Below are positions 14,457 through 20,905 of a stretch of DNA of 21,232 nucleotides, one piece after another. The position numbers were made by a program, and so were the translations under genes. The notes below the pieces were generated by a model. That model searched no databases and was not told where the DNA came from. It saw nothing but the letters and a program-made list of their open reading frames with translations. Positions within the stretch are counted from its first letter, which is position 1. Each line of letters begins with the position of its first letter. This stretch comes from a virus: the IMG/VR virus record IMGVR_UViG_3300006919_000570, positions 1 through 21,232 of that record; one strand, written 5' to 3'.

Positions 14457-15914
14457 TTATAATCCGTAATCTGATGAGAAGTCATTACTAAATGCTGAAC
14501 CTGGTTTATGTTGACTTAATCCTGCGTTATAGTTTTGTAATAACTCATCTGCTGATAATGCTCTTTCGTATATTTTAACCTCATCTATTCTTTCAGGGTA
14601 GCTACGGTCTACTGTTTCTCTATACCTACCTATCTCTAAAACTTGAGCAGTGTTAGGTATGGATCGACTTACAGAAGTACCACTAGAATTTGAAACACCA
14701 TTTTTATATGTTTTTATAGTGCTACCATCGTAAGTACCAGCTATATAAACCCATCCTGGAGTATCCATTTCAAGGTCATTACTTCTCTCAAAATCAGTAC
14801 CAATATAAAAATCAAATGTTGTATCCGTACCTTTAATAAGCATATAATCCTCTGTACTAGATTTCCATTTAGATACAATACCAATATCATTAGTACGAGT
14901 CCCATTAGAAAGAGTTTCATTCCAGTAAACCCAACAAGCTACAGTTATAGTGTTACTTGTAGGATTAATAGAATCATCATCAGCCACCTCTGCATACCCA
15001 CTTCCATCTAAATTTAAACTATGCTCTCTAAGTCGAACAGTATTATCTAAGATGTCTTTAGAAGGGTCGTTAGGGTCTGATATTAGAGTAATCTCATCAG
15101 CTACTGGTGTAATCTTCGCCCAATCCATCAAACCAAGTTGTGGTATTGTAGCTTGTTGGTTAACCCAAGTCGCACCATTTATAGTACCATTATTGCCCTC
15201 TCCCGAACTATCGTAGTTAATCGCACCATCACCCTCGCTCAAGTGCCAATAGCCTTTTAAATTAGATAAGGCGATACTCGAAGCAGCTCTATCTGTTACA
15301 AGGTGCTGAGGATTGTTGTAGTCAAAGGTTACATCGGCTTGAGTCCAAGCTACATCGTAGACTTGAACATCTGATAGTTTACCCTCGAAAAATCTAGTTG
15401 TTCCATCTCTACCAATATTAGATGTTGCAGCACTACCTGATAATGCAGTTGTTGTTTTAGCAGATATAAGAGTACCATCAATATATACTGATGTTGTTGT
15501 TCCACTTACTGATACTACAAGCCTAGACCATTTATTGTTTAAATCTGATATTGTGTAATTAACTGCTGCTCCACTTGTATTTGTATAAATAACTAGAGTA
15601 TCATTATCCTCAAGCCAAGCATTAAATCTACCATAATCTATTATAGTTTGGTACGATGTACTAGCTGATACAACTGGGTTTAACCAACAAGCAAAGGTCA
15701 TATTTGTTGCAGGGTTTGATTGTACACCTAAATCAACATAATCATTAGCCCCATCAAAGCTAAGTGCCTTTCCTGTGTATAAGGTAGCATTATTTGAGTT
15801 ACCCGATGAATCGCTACCACTTTTCTCGAAAGGTAGCCACATCTTTAGCCCAGACCTCACAAAATCTAGCAAGGCTGCAGTTATGGATGTTAAATTTAAT
15901 CCTAAACCTAACAT
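14457..15914 (-). CDS. Adhesin with two LamG-type lectin domains
   Basis: This 485-residue protein holds two concanavalin A-like LamG domains. The first (about 20-205) has SGNSNNATLYTGKALSFDGA near 37-56 and a TFACWLNP strand; the second (about 215-470) has a GEGNNGTINGATW start, NLDGSGYAEVADDDS and TITVACWVYW strands, and ends RIDEVKIYERALSADELLQN. Both follow the usual LamG order. Such domains bind glycans, so this is a likely receptor-binding or surface-attaching virion protein. The N-terminal 18 residues (MLGLGLNLTSITAALLDF) could be a virion-anchoring segment. It is second in the minus operon after the divergent promoter. Confidence 0.85.
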   Translation of the reverse strand: MLGLGLNLTSITAALLDFVRSGLKMWLPFEKSGSDSSGNSNNATLYTGKALSFDGANDYVDLGVQSNPATNMTFACWLNPVVSASTSYQTIIDYGRFNAWLEDNDTLVIYTNTSGAAVNYTISDLNNKWSRLVVSVSGTTTSVYIDGTLISAKTTTALSGSAATSNIGRDGTTRFFEGKLSDVQVYDVAWTQADVTFDYNNPQHLVTDRAASSIALSNLKGYWHLSEGDGAINYDSSGEGNNGTINGATWVNQQATIPQLGLMDWAKITPVADEITLISDPNDPSKDILDNTVRLREHSLNLDGSGYAEVADDDSINPTSNTITVACWVYWNETLSNGTRTNDIGIVSKWKSSTEDYMLIKGTDTTFDFYIGTDFERSNDLEMDTPGWVYIAGTYDGSTIKTYKNGVSNSSGTSVSRSIPNTAQVLEIGRYRETVDRSYPERIDEVKIYERALSADELLQNYNAGLSQHKPGSAFSNDFSSDYGL

Positions 15915-15918
15915 ATAA

Positions 15919-16281
15919 TTAGTGTTTAGGTGCTATGTAAGCTATTATTTTTCCTGAGTCTAAATCAATTTCTGTCCATCTTCCAAATATAGTAATACCT
16001 TTAGGAAATGTTACAGAGTCCACAACAATACCACCAGTACCCTGAACCTCAGTTTCTGCACCAGCAGCTAAATCATGAGCAGCAGTATCTGTATTAATAA
16101 ACTTAGTTGCTGTTTCTGCAATTAAACCACCTGTAGCATCAAAAGCTGTATCTTCTAAAAAAGTAATAGCAGCAAAAATGTGATTTGTTGGTGGGTTAAT
16201 CTCCTCACTAGAAGATGTAGTATATACAGATCCGTACTGACCTAAAGAGAGTTCGTTAAACTTTGTACCTGTTAAAGCCAT
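15919..16281 (-). CDS. Small virion-type protein at the head of the minus operon
   Basis: This 120-residue protein is beta-rich with Gly, Thr and Ala, with no membrane segment, and ends in SGKIIAYIAPKH. The pattern (NHIFAAITFLEDTAFDATGG, then ITIFGRWTEIDLDSGKIIAY) is familiar from small structural proteins of marine phages that accompany fibres and adhesins. It is the first gene after the divergent promoter region and is separated from the LamG adhesin by 4 bp, so the two probably act together. Its leader is AT-only apart from the promoter. Confidence 0.65.
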   Translation of the reverse strand: MALTGTKFNELSLGQYGSVYTTSSSEEINPPTNHIFAAITFLEDTAFDATGGLIAETATKFINTDTAAHDLAAGAETEVQGTGGIVVDSVTFPKGITIFGRWTEIDLDSGKIIAYIAPKH

Positions 16282-16312
16282 AATATTTTATTTTAAAGTT
16301 TTTATTTATACG

Positions 16313-16320
16313 CAAATGTA
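16313..16320 (-). promoter_or_regulatory. Leftward promoter -7 element of the divergent region
   Basis: TACATTTG on the minus strand matches the Bacteroidota -7 consensus TAnnTTTG. The predicted start is near 16309, about 28 nt before the ATG of the first minus-strand gene. No clear TTTG -33 element is seen at 19-20 nt; that place is occupied by the AT-only palindrome. It would drive the whole leftward virion cluster. Confidence 0.5.
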
Positions 16321-16334
16321 GTGATATTTTTTTT

Positions 16335-16356
16335 AATATAATAAATTTATTATATT
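16335..16356. repeat. Perfect 22-bp AT-only palindrome, candidate operator
   Basis: The half-site AATATAATAAA is followed directly by its exact reverse complement, with no mismatch. It lies between the two divergent -7 elements, covering the -33 place of the leftward promoter and touching the -7 of the rightward one. A protein bound here would act on both promoters. The winged-helix protein encoded 23 bp to the right is the natural candidate. AT-only palindromes arise easily in such sequence, so a role is inference. Confidence 0.45.
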
Positions 16357-16358
16357 TG
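16351..16358 (+). promoter_or_regulatory. Rightward promoter -7 element for the winged-helix gene
   Basis: TATATTTG on the plus strand matches TAnnTTTG exactly. The -33 place is a run of eight T (16327-16334) instead of a clean TTTG. The predicted start is near 16362, about 17 nt before the ATG at 16379. It overlaps the right end of the palindrome. Confidence 0.55.
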
Positions 16359-16378
16359 TCCTAATTTAATTTAATTCA

Positions 16379-16702
16379 ATGAGGAATTACCTGAAGTATC
16401 TAAACGATACCATGTACCTCTTTCAGCGTAAGTACAAGCTTACAGACAATCAACTAAAATTTCTCCTCTTTATTTGTGATGAGAGGGGGTCGTTTACTAA
16501 GAGGTCTATAAGGGAAGGTATGTACGCTAGTAAGAACTTTCACGAGGTGAAGTTTCCTGCTTTAGTAAAGGAGGATTATATATTTGTCTTTGAAAGAAGG
16601 CTGTGGAACTCTAATCAGCCAAATAAATATCGTGTAACAAACAAGACCATTAGGTTGGTTAATAAATTTTATAACGTCCTTGAAGGGGCAGAAACAATAT
16701 AA
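16379..16702 (+). CDS. Winged-helix (MarR-like) DNA-binding protein, probable regulator
   Basis: This 107-residue protein reads as a small winged helix. A first helix is followed by LTDNQLKFLLFICDERGSFT (21-40), typical of MarR-like regulators. KRSIREGMYASKNFHEVKFP (41-60) forms the helix-turn-helix, with ALVKEDYIFVFERRLWNSNQ (61-80) as the next helix and the wing strands, and YRVTNKTIRLVNKFYNVL (84-101) as the closing strand and helix. No sensor domain is attached. It is transcribed from the divergent promoter that also faces the virion operon, next to a perfect palindrome, so autoregulation or control of the late genes is a reasonable inference. The ATG leader is very short and has no Shine-Dalgarno site. 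Confidence 0.7.
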   Translation: MRNYLKYLNDTMYLFQRKYKLTDNQLKFLLFICDERGSFTKRSIREGMYASKNFHEVKFPALVKEDYIFVFERRLWNSNQPNKYRVTNKTIRLVNKFYNVLEGAETI

Positions 16703-16711
16703 ATAATAGTC

Positions 16712-17416
16712 ATGGGAGTATTAAGAAGGTTTAGGGGCAATAAACAATTAAAAAAGAAAGTAGAAAGAGAATATAAAGCTCTTAAAAAAAGTGGTGACGT
16801 AAAAACTGCTAAAGAGCTTGGTCTTTCTAAAAAAGAAATGAAAAAAGCTATTCGTAAAGGTATAGCAGAGAAAGCCGTTATTAGAAAAAGAAATGTAACA
16901 GCTAAGAAGGCTTCAGATAACATAGCAAAAAAAGAAAGTTTGGTAGCAACATCAAAAGACATGGCTACAGAAAGATCTAACAGATTAGCAGAAAGACAAG
17001 CTTTTATGCAGTCAAAAGCTGACGTAGTAAATAAAGGCATTAAGTCTAGAAAAGCTCAAGATGCTAATAACAAAAGAGTTAGCTCTAACATTAAGTCTGA
17101 AGCTACTGCAAAACCAGGTGAAGAATACGATATAATTACTCGTAGTGGAGCCAAAAAAAGAGTCCGAAAACCTGAAGCTATGTACGGTGCTAAGGTGAAA
17201 GCTGTTAAGAAAGCTCAAGAAGGTGGTAAAGTGAAATCTAAATCATTAGGAGTTCTTAAGTCTGATACTAACAAGGCTGGTCCTAAAATGGAAGAGGGTA
17301 AAGAACCTTATACTAAGAACGGTATTACATATACTTGGGACAGAAAGAACTCAGTATGGAGAGGTGATGCAGATAAAGGATTAAACAATAAATCTAGAGC
17401 TGTTAAGAAAAAATAA
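16712..17416 (+). CDS. Very basic protein with shared KVK-VKK motif
   Basis: This 234-residue protein has Lys and Arg as its main residues. The first 130 residues are helical and charged (KKKVEREYKALKKSG, KELGLSKKEMKKAIRKG). Residues 157-177 carry MYGAKVKAVKKAQEGGKVK, the motif also seen in the two leftward basic proteins and the next gene. The C-terminus (KNGITYTWDRKNSVWRGDA, 202-220) is a small aromatic module with the look of short phage domains that read Y-T-W-x-x-x-x-W. It probably binds nucleic acid or is packaged with DNA. It lies 9 bp after the regulator and 2 bp before the fibre-like gene. Confidence 0.7.
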   Translation: MGVLRRFRGNKQLKKKVEREYKALKKSGDVKTAKELGLSKKEMKKAIRKGIAEKAVIRKRNVTAKKASDNIAKKESLVATSKDMATERSNRLAERQAFMQSKADVVNKGIKSRKAQDANNKRVSSNIKSEATAKPGEEYDIITRSGAKKRVRKPEAMYGAKVKAVKKAQEGGKVKSKSLGVLKSDTNKAGPKMEEGKEPYTKNGITYTWDRKNSVWRGDADKGLNNKSRAVKKK

Positions 17417-17418
17417 AC

Positions 17419-18738
17419 ATGAAGTCACCAAAAATTAAAGGTATAGGTGAAGTAGTCACCGAATATGGTGCTAAAGTGATGAAGGTTATAAAGAAGGGGC
17501 TACTACAACGTAGCCTTTTCGATTTTTATGGGGATGTTAAAGCTAATGCCCTCAGAGTAAAAGAATCTTCTAGCGTACCTCTAACTCCCAACGATAAAGA
17601 TGGGTGTGTCGTTTACGTTAAAAATACTGATGGTAAACTCTACTATAAGAGTAACGAGGTCTCTGAGGTAGAGATTAGTGCTCCTGACACCAACACTACA
17701 TACTCTGAGGCTACAAGCTCTGCTGAAGGTCTTATGTCTACAGCACATCACGATAAACTTGATGGGATAGAGACAGGGGCTACTGCTGACCAAACTCAAG
17801 CCGATATTAATGGGCTTGCTATAACTACGGTTGGTACAATAAGCTCTGGTACTTGGCAGGGTACTGCTATCGCTAGTGCTTACTTAGATTCTGATACAGC
17901 ACATTTGAGTAGTACTCAATCTTTCACTGGAGCTAAAACTTTTAGAGCTGGTATAATATATGATGGAGACCGTAGTACAACACCTGGAGATGGTGCAGCA
18001 ATACATGTTGACGCATCTGATATAACAGACAACAATACCTCTGCTTCTGGAACAGCAACTGCGTTTAATCACGTAAATATTGAAAACCCTAGAATACTAG
18101 CCAGTAATGCTTCAGTTACAACTACTAATGCCTCTACTGTGTATATAAAAGGTGCTCCAGTAGCTTCTACAAATCAAACTATTACTAATGCTTATGCTCT
18201 TAATGTTGCTGGTGGAAATTCTAACTTTGGAGGTAATATCTCATCTACAGGAATAATTACAGGTAAGATGAAGCAAATGTTTCATTTATCCTTCCACGAT
18301 GATTTAGGTACAACTAAACACTGGATGCCTTGGGGAGGAACATTAGAACAGAGTGGAAACGCTTATCAAGAAGAGGTAGCTATGTCTATGCCTTATGGAG
18401 GTAGAATAGTATCTTGCCTTGTTCGTGCCCAGGCAATTAATAGCTCTGGAACTTTAACTATAGGTATAGAAACTAAAGAACCTGGTGCTTTGGTTGGATC
18501 TTCCTGGACTTCAGAAGAAACAGAAAGTTTATCTGTTGAGTCCACAGATGCTAATCACGCCTTTCACTTTGTTTTCGATAACGCATCTCACTTTGAGCCA
18601 GGAGACTTAGTAGCAATGTCTATCCAATCAAATTCAGATTTATCTAACGCTACATATTGGTACGTTACCACAGTTGTAGAATTTGACTTAAATAACCCAC
18701 TTGGAACAACAAGTGCTGAATATGATTCTAATCCTTAA
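17419..18738 (+). CDS. Tail fibre-like virion protein
   Basis: This 439-residue protein has a basic N-terminus with the shared motif EYGAKVMKVIKKG (15-27). A classic fibre segment follows: YSEATSSAEGLMSTAHHDKL then DGIETGATA (95-123), and TVGTISSGTWQGTAIASAYL (137-156), known from T4-like cyanophage and marine phage fibres. The middle (ITNAYALNVAGGNSNFGGN) is also common in marine phage structural proteins. The C-terminal 170 residues are a beta-rich globular part (from HLSFHDDLGTTKHWMPWGGT), likely for receptor or partner binding. It lies on the strand opposite to the other fibre genes. The basic N-terminus could be the anchoring part. Confidence 0.8.
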   Translation: MKSPKIKGIGEVVTEYGAKVMKVIKKGLLQRSLFDFYGDVKANALRVKESSSVPLTPNDKDGCVVYVKNTDGKLYYKSNEVSEVEISAPDTNTTYSEATSSAEGLMSTAHHDKLDGIETGATADQTQADINGLAITTVGTISSGTWQGTAIASAYLDSDTAHLSSTQSFTGAKTFRAGIIYDGDRSTTPGDGAAIHVDASDITDNNTSASGTATAFNHVNIENPRILASNASVTTTNASTVYIKGAPVASTNQTITNAYALNVAGGNSNFGGNISSTGIITGKMKQMFHLSFHDDLGTTKHWMPWGGTLEQSGNAYQEEVAMSMPYGGRIVSCLVRAQAINSSGTLTIGIETKEPGALVGSSWTSEETESLSVESTDANHAFHFVFDNASHFEPGDLVAMSIQSNSDLSNATYWYVTTVVEFDLNNPLGTTSAEYDSNP

Positions 18739-18762
18739 TGAGGAACAATAAAAATAAATTCA

Positions 18763-18770
18763 TATATTTG
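18763..18770 (+). promoter_or_regulatory. Promoter -7 element upstream of the 130-residue gene
   Basis: TATATTTG at 18763-18770 matches the Bacteroidota -7 consensus and is followed by CAAAC. The -33 place has no clear TTTG. The predicted start is about 22-24 nt before the ATG at 18797. It lies in the 58-bp gap after the fibre gene, so the next gene may be transcribed separately and strongly. Confidence 0.5.
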
Positions 18771-18796
18771 CAAACACAATCTTAATATAAAACAAA

Positions 18797-19189
18797 ATGG
18801 CAACAGTAACAACAAAATTAACAGTGTCTAGCTCAGACCTAACGTCTCAGATCTTAAGCTTATCCCTTAGTAAAGCTATTACAGCTTCGCACACAACAGG
18901 TTTAGCTAGGACAAAGGTAGGTCAAACAGCAGTACACGCTAGTGCAGCTCTTCTATATACCGCAGATGATTACGCAGCTACCGCTTACGTCTATATAAAG
19001 AATATAGATACAACAGCTACGAACTACGTGTACGTATACGATGATACTACATCTGGAGATCCTGTTATATTAAAGTTAGCTGGTGGGGAGTTTGCATTCA
19101 TGCCAACTAACGCTGACAAAACCTTAAAAGCTTACGGTACTAACGCAACTAGTGTTGTAGAATGGATGGTATTCGGTGTTGATCAATAG
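18797..19189 (+). CDS. Small beta-rich virion-type protein
   Basis: This 130-residue Thr/Ala/Ser-rich protein begins MATVTTKLTVSSSDLTSQIL and has strands such as ATAYVYIKNIDTTATNYVYVYD and ILKLAGGEFAFMPTN. This pattern is typical of short structural proteins in marine phages, for example head decoration or tail parts. No membrane segment or signal peptide is seen. It has its own promoter-like element. Its last 7 bp overlap the end of the convergent HNH gene, so the two transcripts would run into each other. Confidence 0.7.
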   Translation: MATVTTKLTVSSSDLTSQILSLSLSKAITASHTTGLARTKVGQTAVHASAALLYTADDYAATAYVYIKNIDTTATNYVYVYDDTTSGDPVILKLAGGEFAFMPTNADKTLKAYGTNATSVVEWMVFGVDQ

Positions 19190-19572
19190 GATCTAGATCG
19201 TAACCCTTTCTTGTAATCACTACTAGCTTTTTTGCAACCCTCACATCGGCATCCTCTTCTGTAGGATGCTGCTGAGGGGCAAGGAACCTTTGGAGAGTTA
19301 CCCCTAGACGCTTTATAATTACAACTTTTGTGAGAGAATGCTATATTCTCAATATCAAAAAATAACCCCTTAGGATCTTCTGAATGAAGCCAAGGGGTTT
19401 TATGTTCTACACTCATATCATCTGAGTGCTCTATCTCTGCTGCACACTGAAAACACCAGTGCATATCTAACTTCTTCGCAAGCTCAAACATTAAAGTCTT
19501 CTTGAGCCTGTTCGCAGCAGTACCAGGATCCATACCCAACTGCTCCTTCTTTACATTCTTACTGTTATCCAA
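19183..19572 (-). CDS. HNH endonuclease
   Basis: This 129-residue protein has an HNH-type zinc-finger nuclease core: CFQC (40-43), SVEHKTPW (54-61) with the catalytic His57, a central Asn (76 in ENIAFSHKSC) and a second Cys/His group SHKSCN (80-85). The C-terminus CPSAASYRRGCRCEGCKKA (98-116) is a small module often attached to phage HNH proteins. It could act in DNA packaging or as a homing-type nuclease. The open frame begins with TTG at 19572, 2 bp after the stop of the 54-residue gene, preceded by an AGGAG sequence. The Met at codon 14 is an alternative start. It runs opposite to the fibre genes and converges with them. Confidence 0.85.
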   Translation of the reverse strand: MDNSKNVKKEQLGMDPGTAANRLKKTLMFELAKKLDMHWCFQCAAEIEHSDDMSVEHKTPWLHSEDPKGLFFDIENIAFSHKSCNYKASRGNSPKVPCPSAASYRRGCRCEGCKKASSDYKKGLRSRSY

Positions 19573-19574
19573 AA

Positions 19575-19739
19575 CTAAAAGATCTCCTCGTCTAAGGTTG
19601 TAACGTCTATATCTATAACGTTACCCTTCATGTCCTGTATTACAGCCACGTAATGAGAGTCTCCTACAAAGTGACCTGAAGCTACTATGTTTAACTCTGA
19701 ATCTTTTGGGGATATACCACCGTAAACGTTATCGAACAT
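19575..19739 (-). CDS. Small acidic protein of 54 residues
   Basis: The ATG at 19739 opens a 54-codon frame closed by TAG at 19575. The product begins MFDNVYGGISPKDSELN, continues SGHFVGDSHYVAVIQDMKGN and ends TTLDEEIF, a compact beta-type sequence without membrane segment. It lies 2 bp before the HNH frame in the same direction, so the pair probably share a message. The amino-acid mix is balanced, unlike the AT-rich chance frames nearby. No family is recognised. Confidence 0.55.
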   Translation of the reverse strand: MFDNVYGGISPKDSELNIVASGHFVGDSHYVAVIQDMKGNVIDIDVTTLDEEIF

Positions 19740-19871
19740 ATATCTTTAATTTTTTTGCAATTTATAAATTTTTTTTGAGATGTGAAAAGGGTGGGGGTTA
19801 TATATATAATCTGCGTGCGTGTTTCCATTCCCGAAACCGAAATCTCCGAAGGGGGTACCCGAATCCAAAAC

Positions 19872-19919
19872 CAATGCGTGCATTTCAAATGTCGATTATC
19901 TATTTTCAATGCGTGCATT
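19872..19919. repeat. Pair of AATGCGTGCATT repeats, 35 bp apart
   Basis: CAATGCGTGCATT occurs at 19872-19884 and again at 19907-19919. Each copy is itself an inverted repeat, AATGC-GT-GCATT, so the unit is a dyad of the kind a dimeric protein binds. The start-to-start spacing of 35 bp is about three and a third helical turns. Confidence 0.5.
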
Positions 19920-20076
19920 CTATCTACTATCTGTCTACTGCACAAAATTACGAGGGGATACCTAACATCATATACACGTACTGCAGTACTATATAAGAAT
20001 ACCTATTCACTATAGTATACTAAGGCATCAATTGATTGAGATAATCCATTAAACGGGCTGTAACGCAGTGAGAGAG

Positions 20077-20120
20077 AGGGTTAGAGGTGGAGTAATCCCC
20101 CAATCCTCTTAACTATCCCT
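20077..20120. repeat. Hairpin-forming inverted repeat
   Basis: GTTAGAGG (20080-20087) can pair with CCTCTTAAC (20105-20113) with one bulged base, and an outer AGG can pair with CCT at 20118-20120. The loop contains a smaller GGA/TCC pairing. No T run follows in either direction, so it is not a standard intrinsic terminator. It lies about 70 bp left of the operator dyads. Confidence 0.35.
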
Positions 20121-20191
20121 ACCCCCAAAGAATATACACTACTAAATTACCCCTCTTGAATCCCTTGGTATCAGTACATTCCTTAAATTAA

Positions 20192-20208
20192 TGTAAAAAT
20201 ACTTTACA
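20192..20208. promoter_or_regulatory. Operator-like dyad 1, TGTAAA-N5-TTTACA
   Basis: A perfect 6-bp inverted repeat (20192-20197 with 20203-20208) surrounds five bases. The same dyad, with the same spacing, recurs 30 bp to the right, so chance is unlikely. This copy lies just upstream of the -33 element. Confidence 0.6.
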
Positions 20209-20213
20209 CTTTA

Positions 20214-20245
20214 TTTGTGAGTGTAAAAACTATTTACAATATTTG
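20214..20245 (+). promoter_or_regulatory. Promoter for the structured RNA
   Basis: TTTG (20214-20217) is followed after 20 nt by AATATTTG (20238-20245), one mismatch from TAnnTTTG. The predicted start at about 20248-20252 coincides with the first base of the first strong hairpin of the RNA. The second operator dyad fills the space between the two elements, so a bound protein would block RNA polymerase. Confidence 0.55.
20222..20238. promoter_or_regulatory. Operator-like dyad 2, TGTAAA-N5-TTTACA
   Basis: A perfect 6-bp inverted repeat (20222-20227 with 20233-20238) surrounds five bases and is identical in arms and spacing to the dyad at 20192. It lies between the -33 and -7 elements of the RNA promoter, the classic place for repression. 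Which phage protein binds is unknown. Confidence 0.6.
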
Positions 20246-20247
20246 CA

Positions 20248-20905
20248 GAGCAGTTAGGGAATTATCTACTGCTCGTTCTTTCACATACTGATTCAGATAT
20301 AGCGTACAGCATTGTCGTTGGCTCTCCTTAGGGATTGCGTAAGACCAACATTAAGACATAGTATAGCATCTGAGTACTGAAAGCATCTCTTTAGTTTGCG
20401 AGTAGGTATAGAAGTACAGAGTATTCCTTTTATCTTGATTATGGGAAGTCAGTCTTAGTAACGATATATGAACGTAGCATTGCCTACCGAAGTATATTAG
20501 AGCAATAATTTAATCAGCGTTTGCAAGTATCGAATCAACTTGACGGAAACCACTGCCGACAACCAAGTGGGCTTGGATAGACCAATAGGCTATCATCAAG
20601 TTAGGTAAAACACCATAGAGCAATCCAATAAGATTGCGTACCGATTAATATGGGAAGTCTATCTGAGGATATGTTTAGATAGGTAGTAAGCAATTGAAGT
20701 ACTACCTTAATGAACTAAGACAAGATAGACAACACGCATTTGTATGAATGTTGCGTGTTTGAATGACAACATACAATTTTTGATTCGATGGGATGGAATG
20801 CAGTCTATGTGCTAACATAGGTAAAGTACAATGGTAGGTACTACTGCATCTCCCCTTTAAAGCTACCTAAGGCAGTTACAAGTCTGCATAAAAGCTGAGT
20901 AGAGG
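20248..20905 (+). ncRNA. Candidate large structured RNA, about 650 nt
   Basis: No open frame of 60 codons exists here on either strand, yet the sequence is full of perfect helices. From the 5' end: GAGCAGT/ACTGCTC (20248-20254 with 20268-20274); ATATA/TATAT around GTAG/CTAC (20464-20497); a possible four-way junction closed by AACTTGA/TCAAGTT (20537-20602); GCAATC/GATTGC with a 6-nt loop (20620-20637); CTATCT/AGATAG (20659-20682); AGGTAGTA/TACTACCT (20681-20707); AACACGCA/TGCGTGTT (20731-20759); a three-way junction (20798-20849) flanked by GGGA/TCCC; and GCAG/CTGC (20872-20887). The 5' end matches the predicted start of the regulated promoter. Size and phage setting are like the large ornate RNAs GOLLD and ROOL, but I cannot confirm homology by eye. 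The 3' end is uncertain. A long untranslated leader of the next gene is the alternative. Confidence 0.55.

Larger units (their letters stand above)
19746..20190. other. Non-coding spacer with several palindromes
   Basis: I find no credible gene here. The open frames present are rich in Ile, Tyr, Cys and Arg, overlap each other on both strands and have no plausible product. The spacer contains short perfect palindromes: AATTTATAAATT (19759-19770) followed by eight T, TTATATATATAA (19798-19809) and GTACTGCAGTAC (19978-19989). It also holds a pair of AATGCGTGCATT repeats and a G-rich/C-rich hairpin at 20077-20120. It separates the leftward HNH pair from the rightward RNA and may hold control sites or a replication origin. 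No DnaA-box cluster is apparent. Confidence 0.5.

Noticed and set aside
19691-20015. Three overlapping open frames (84, 96 and 77 codons) on both strands
   Set aside because: They overlap each other and the 54-residue gene, are rich in Cys, Tyr and Ile, and cover palindromes and low-complexity sequence, so they look like chance frames.
20077-20120. Intrinsic terminator
   Set aside because: The hairpin has no following T run on either strand and its stem is interrupted.
20524-20602. A tRNA gene suggested by the cloverleaf-like fold and a TCGAATC loop
   Set aside because: The fold lacks the D-arm and T-arm consensus, a proper 7-nt anticodon loop and a normal variable region; the TCGAATC lies outside the T-arm place.
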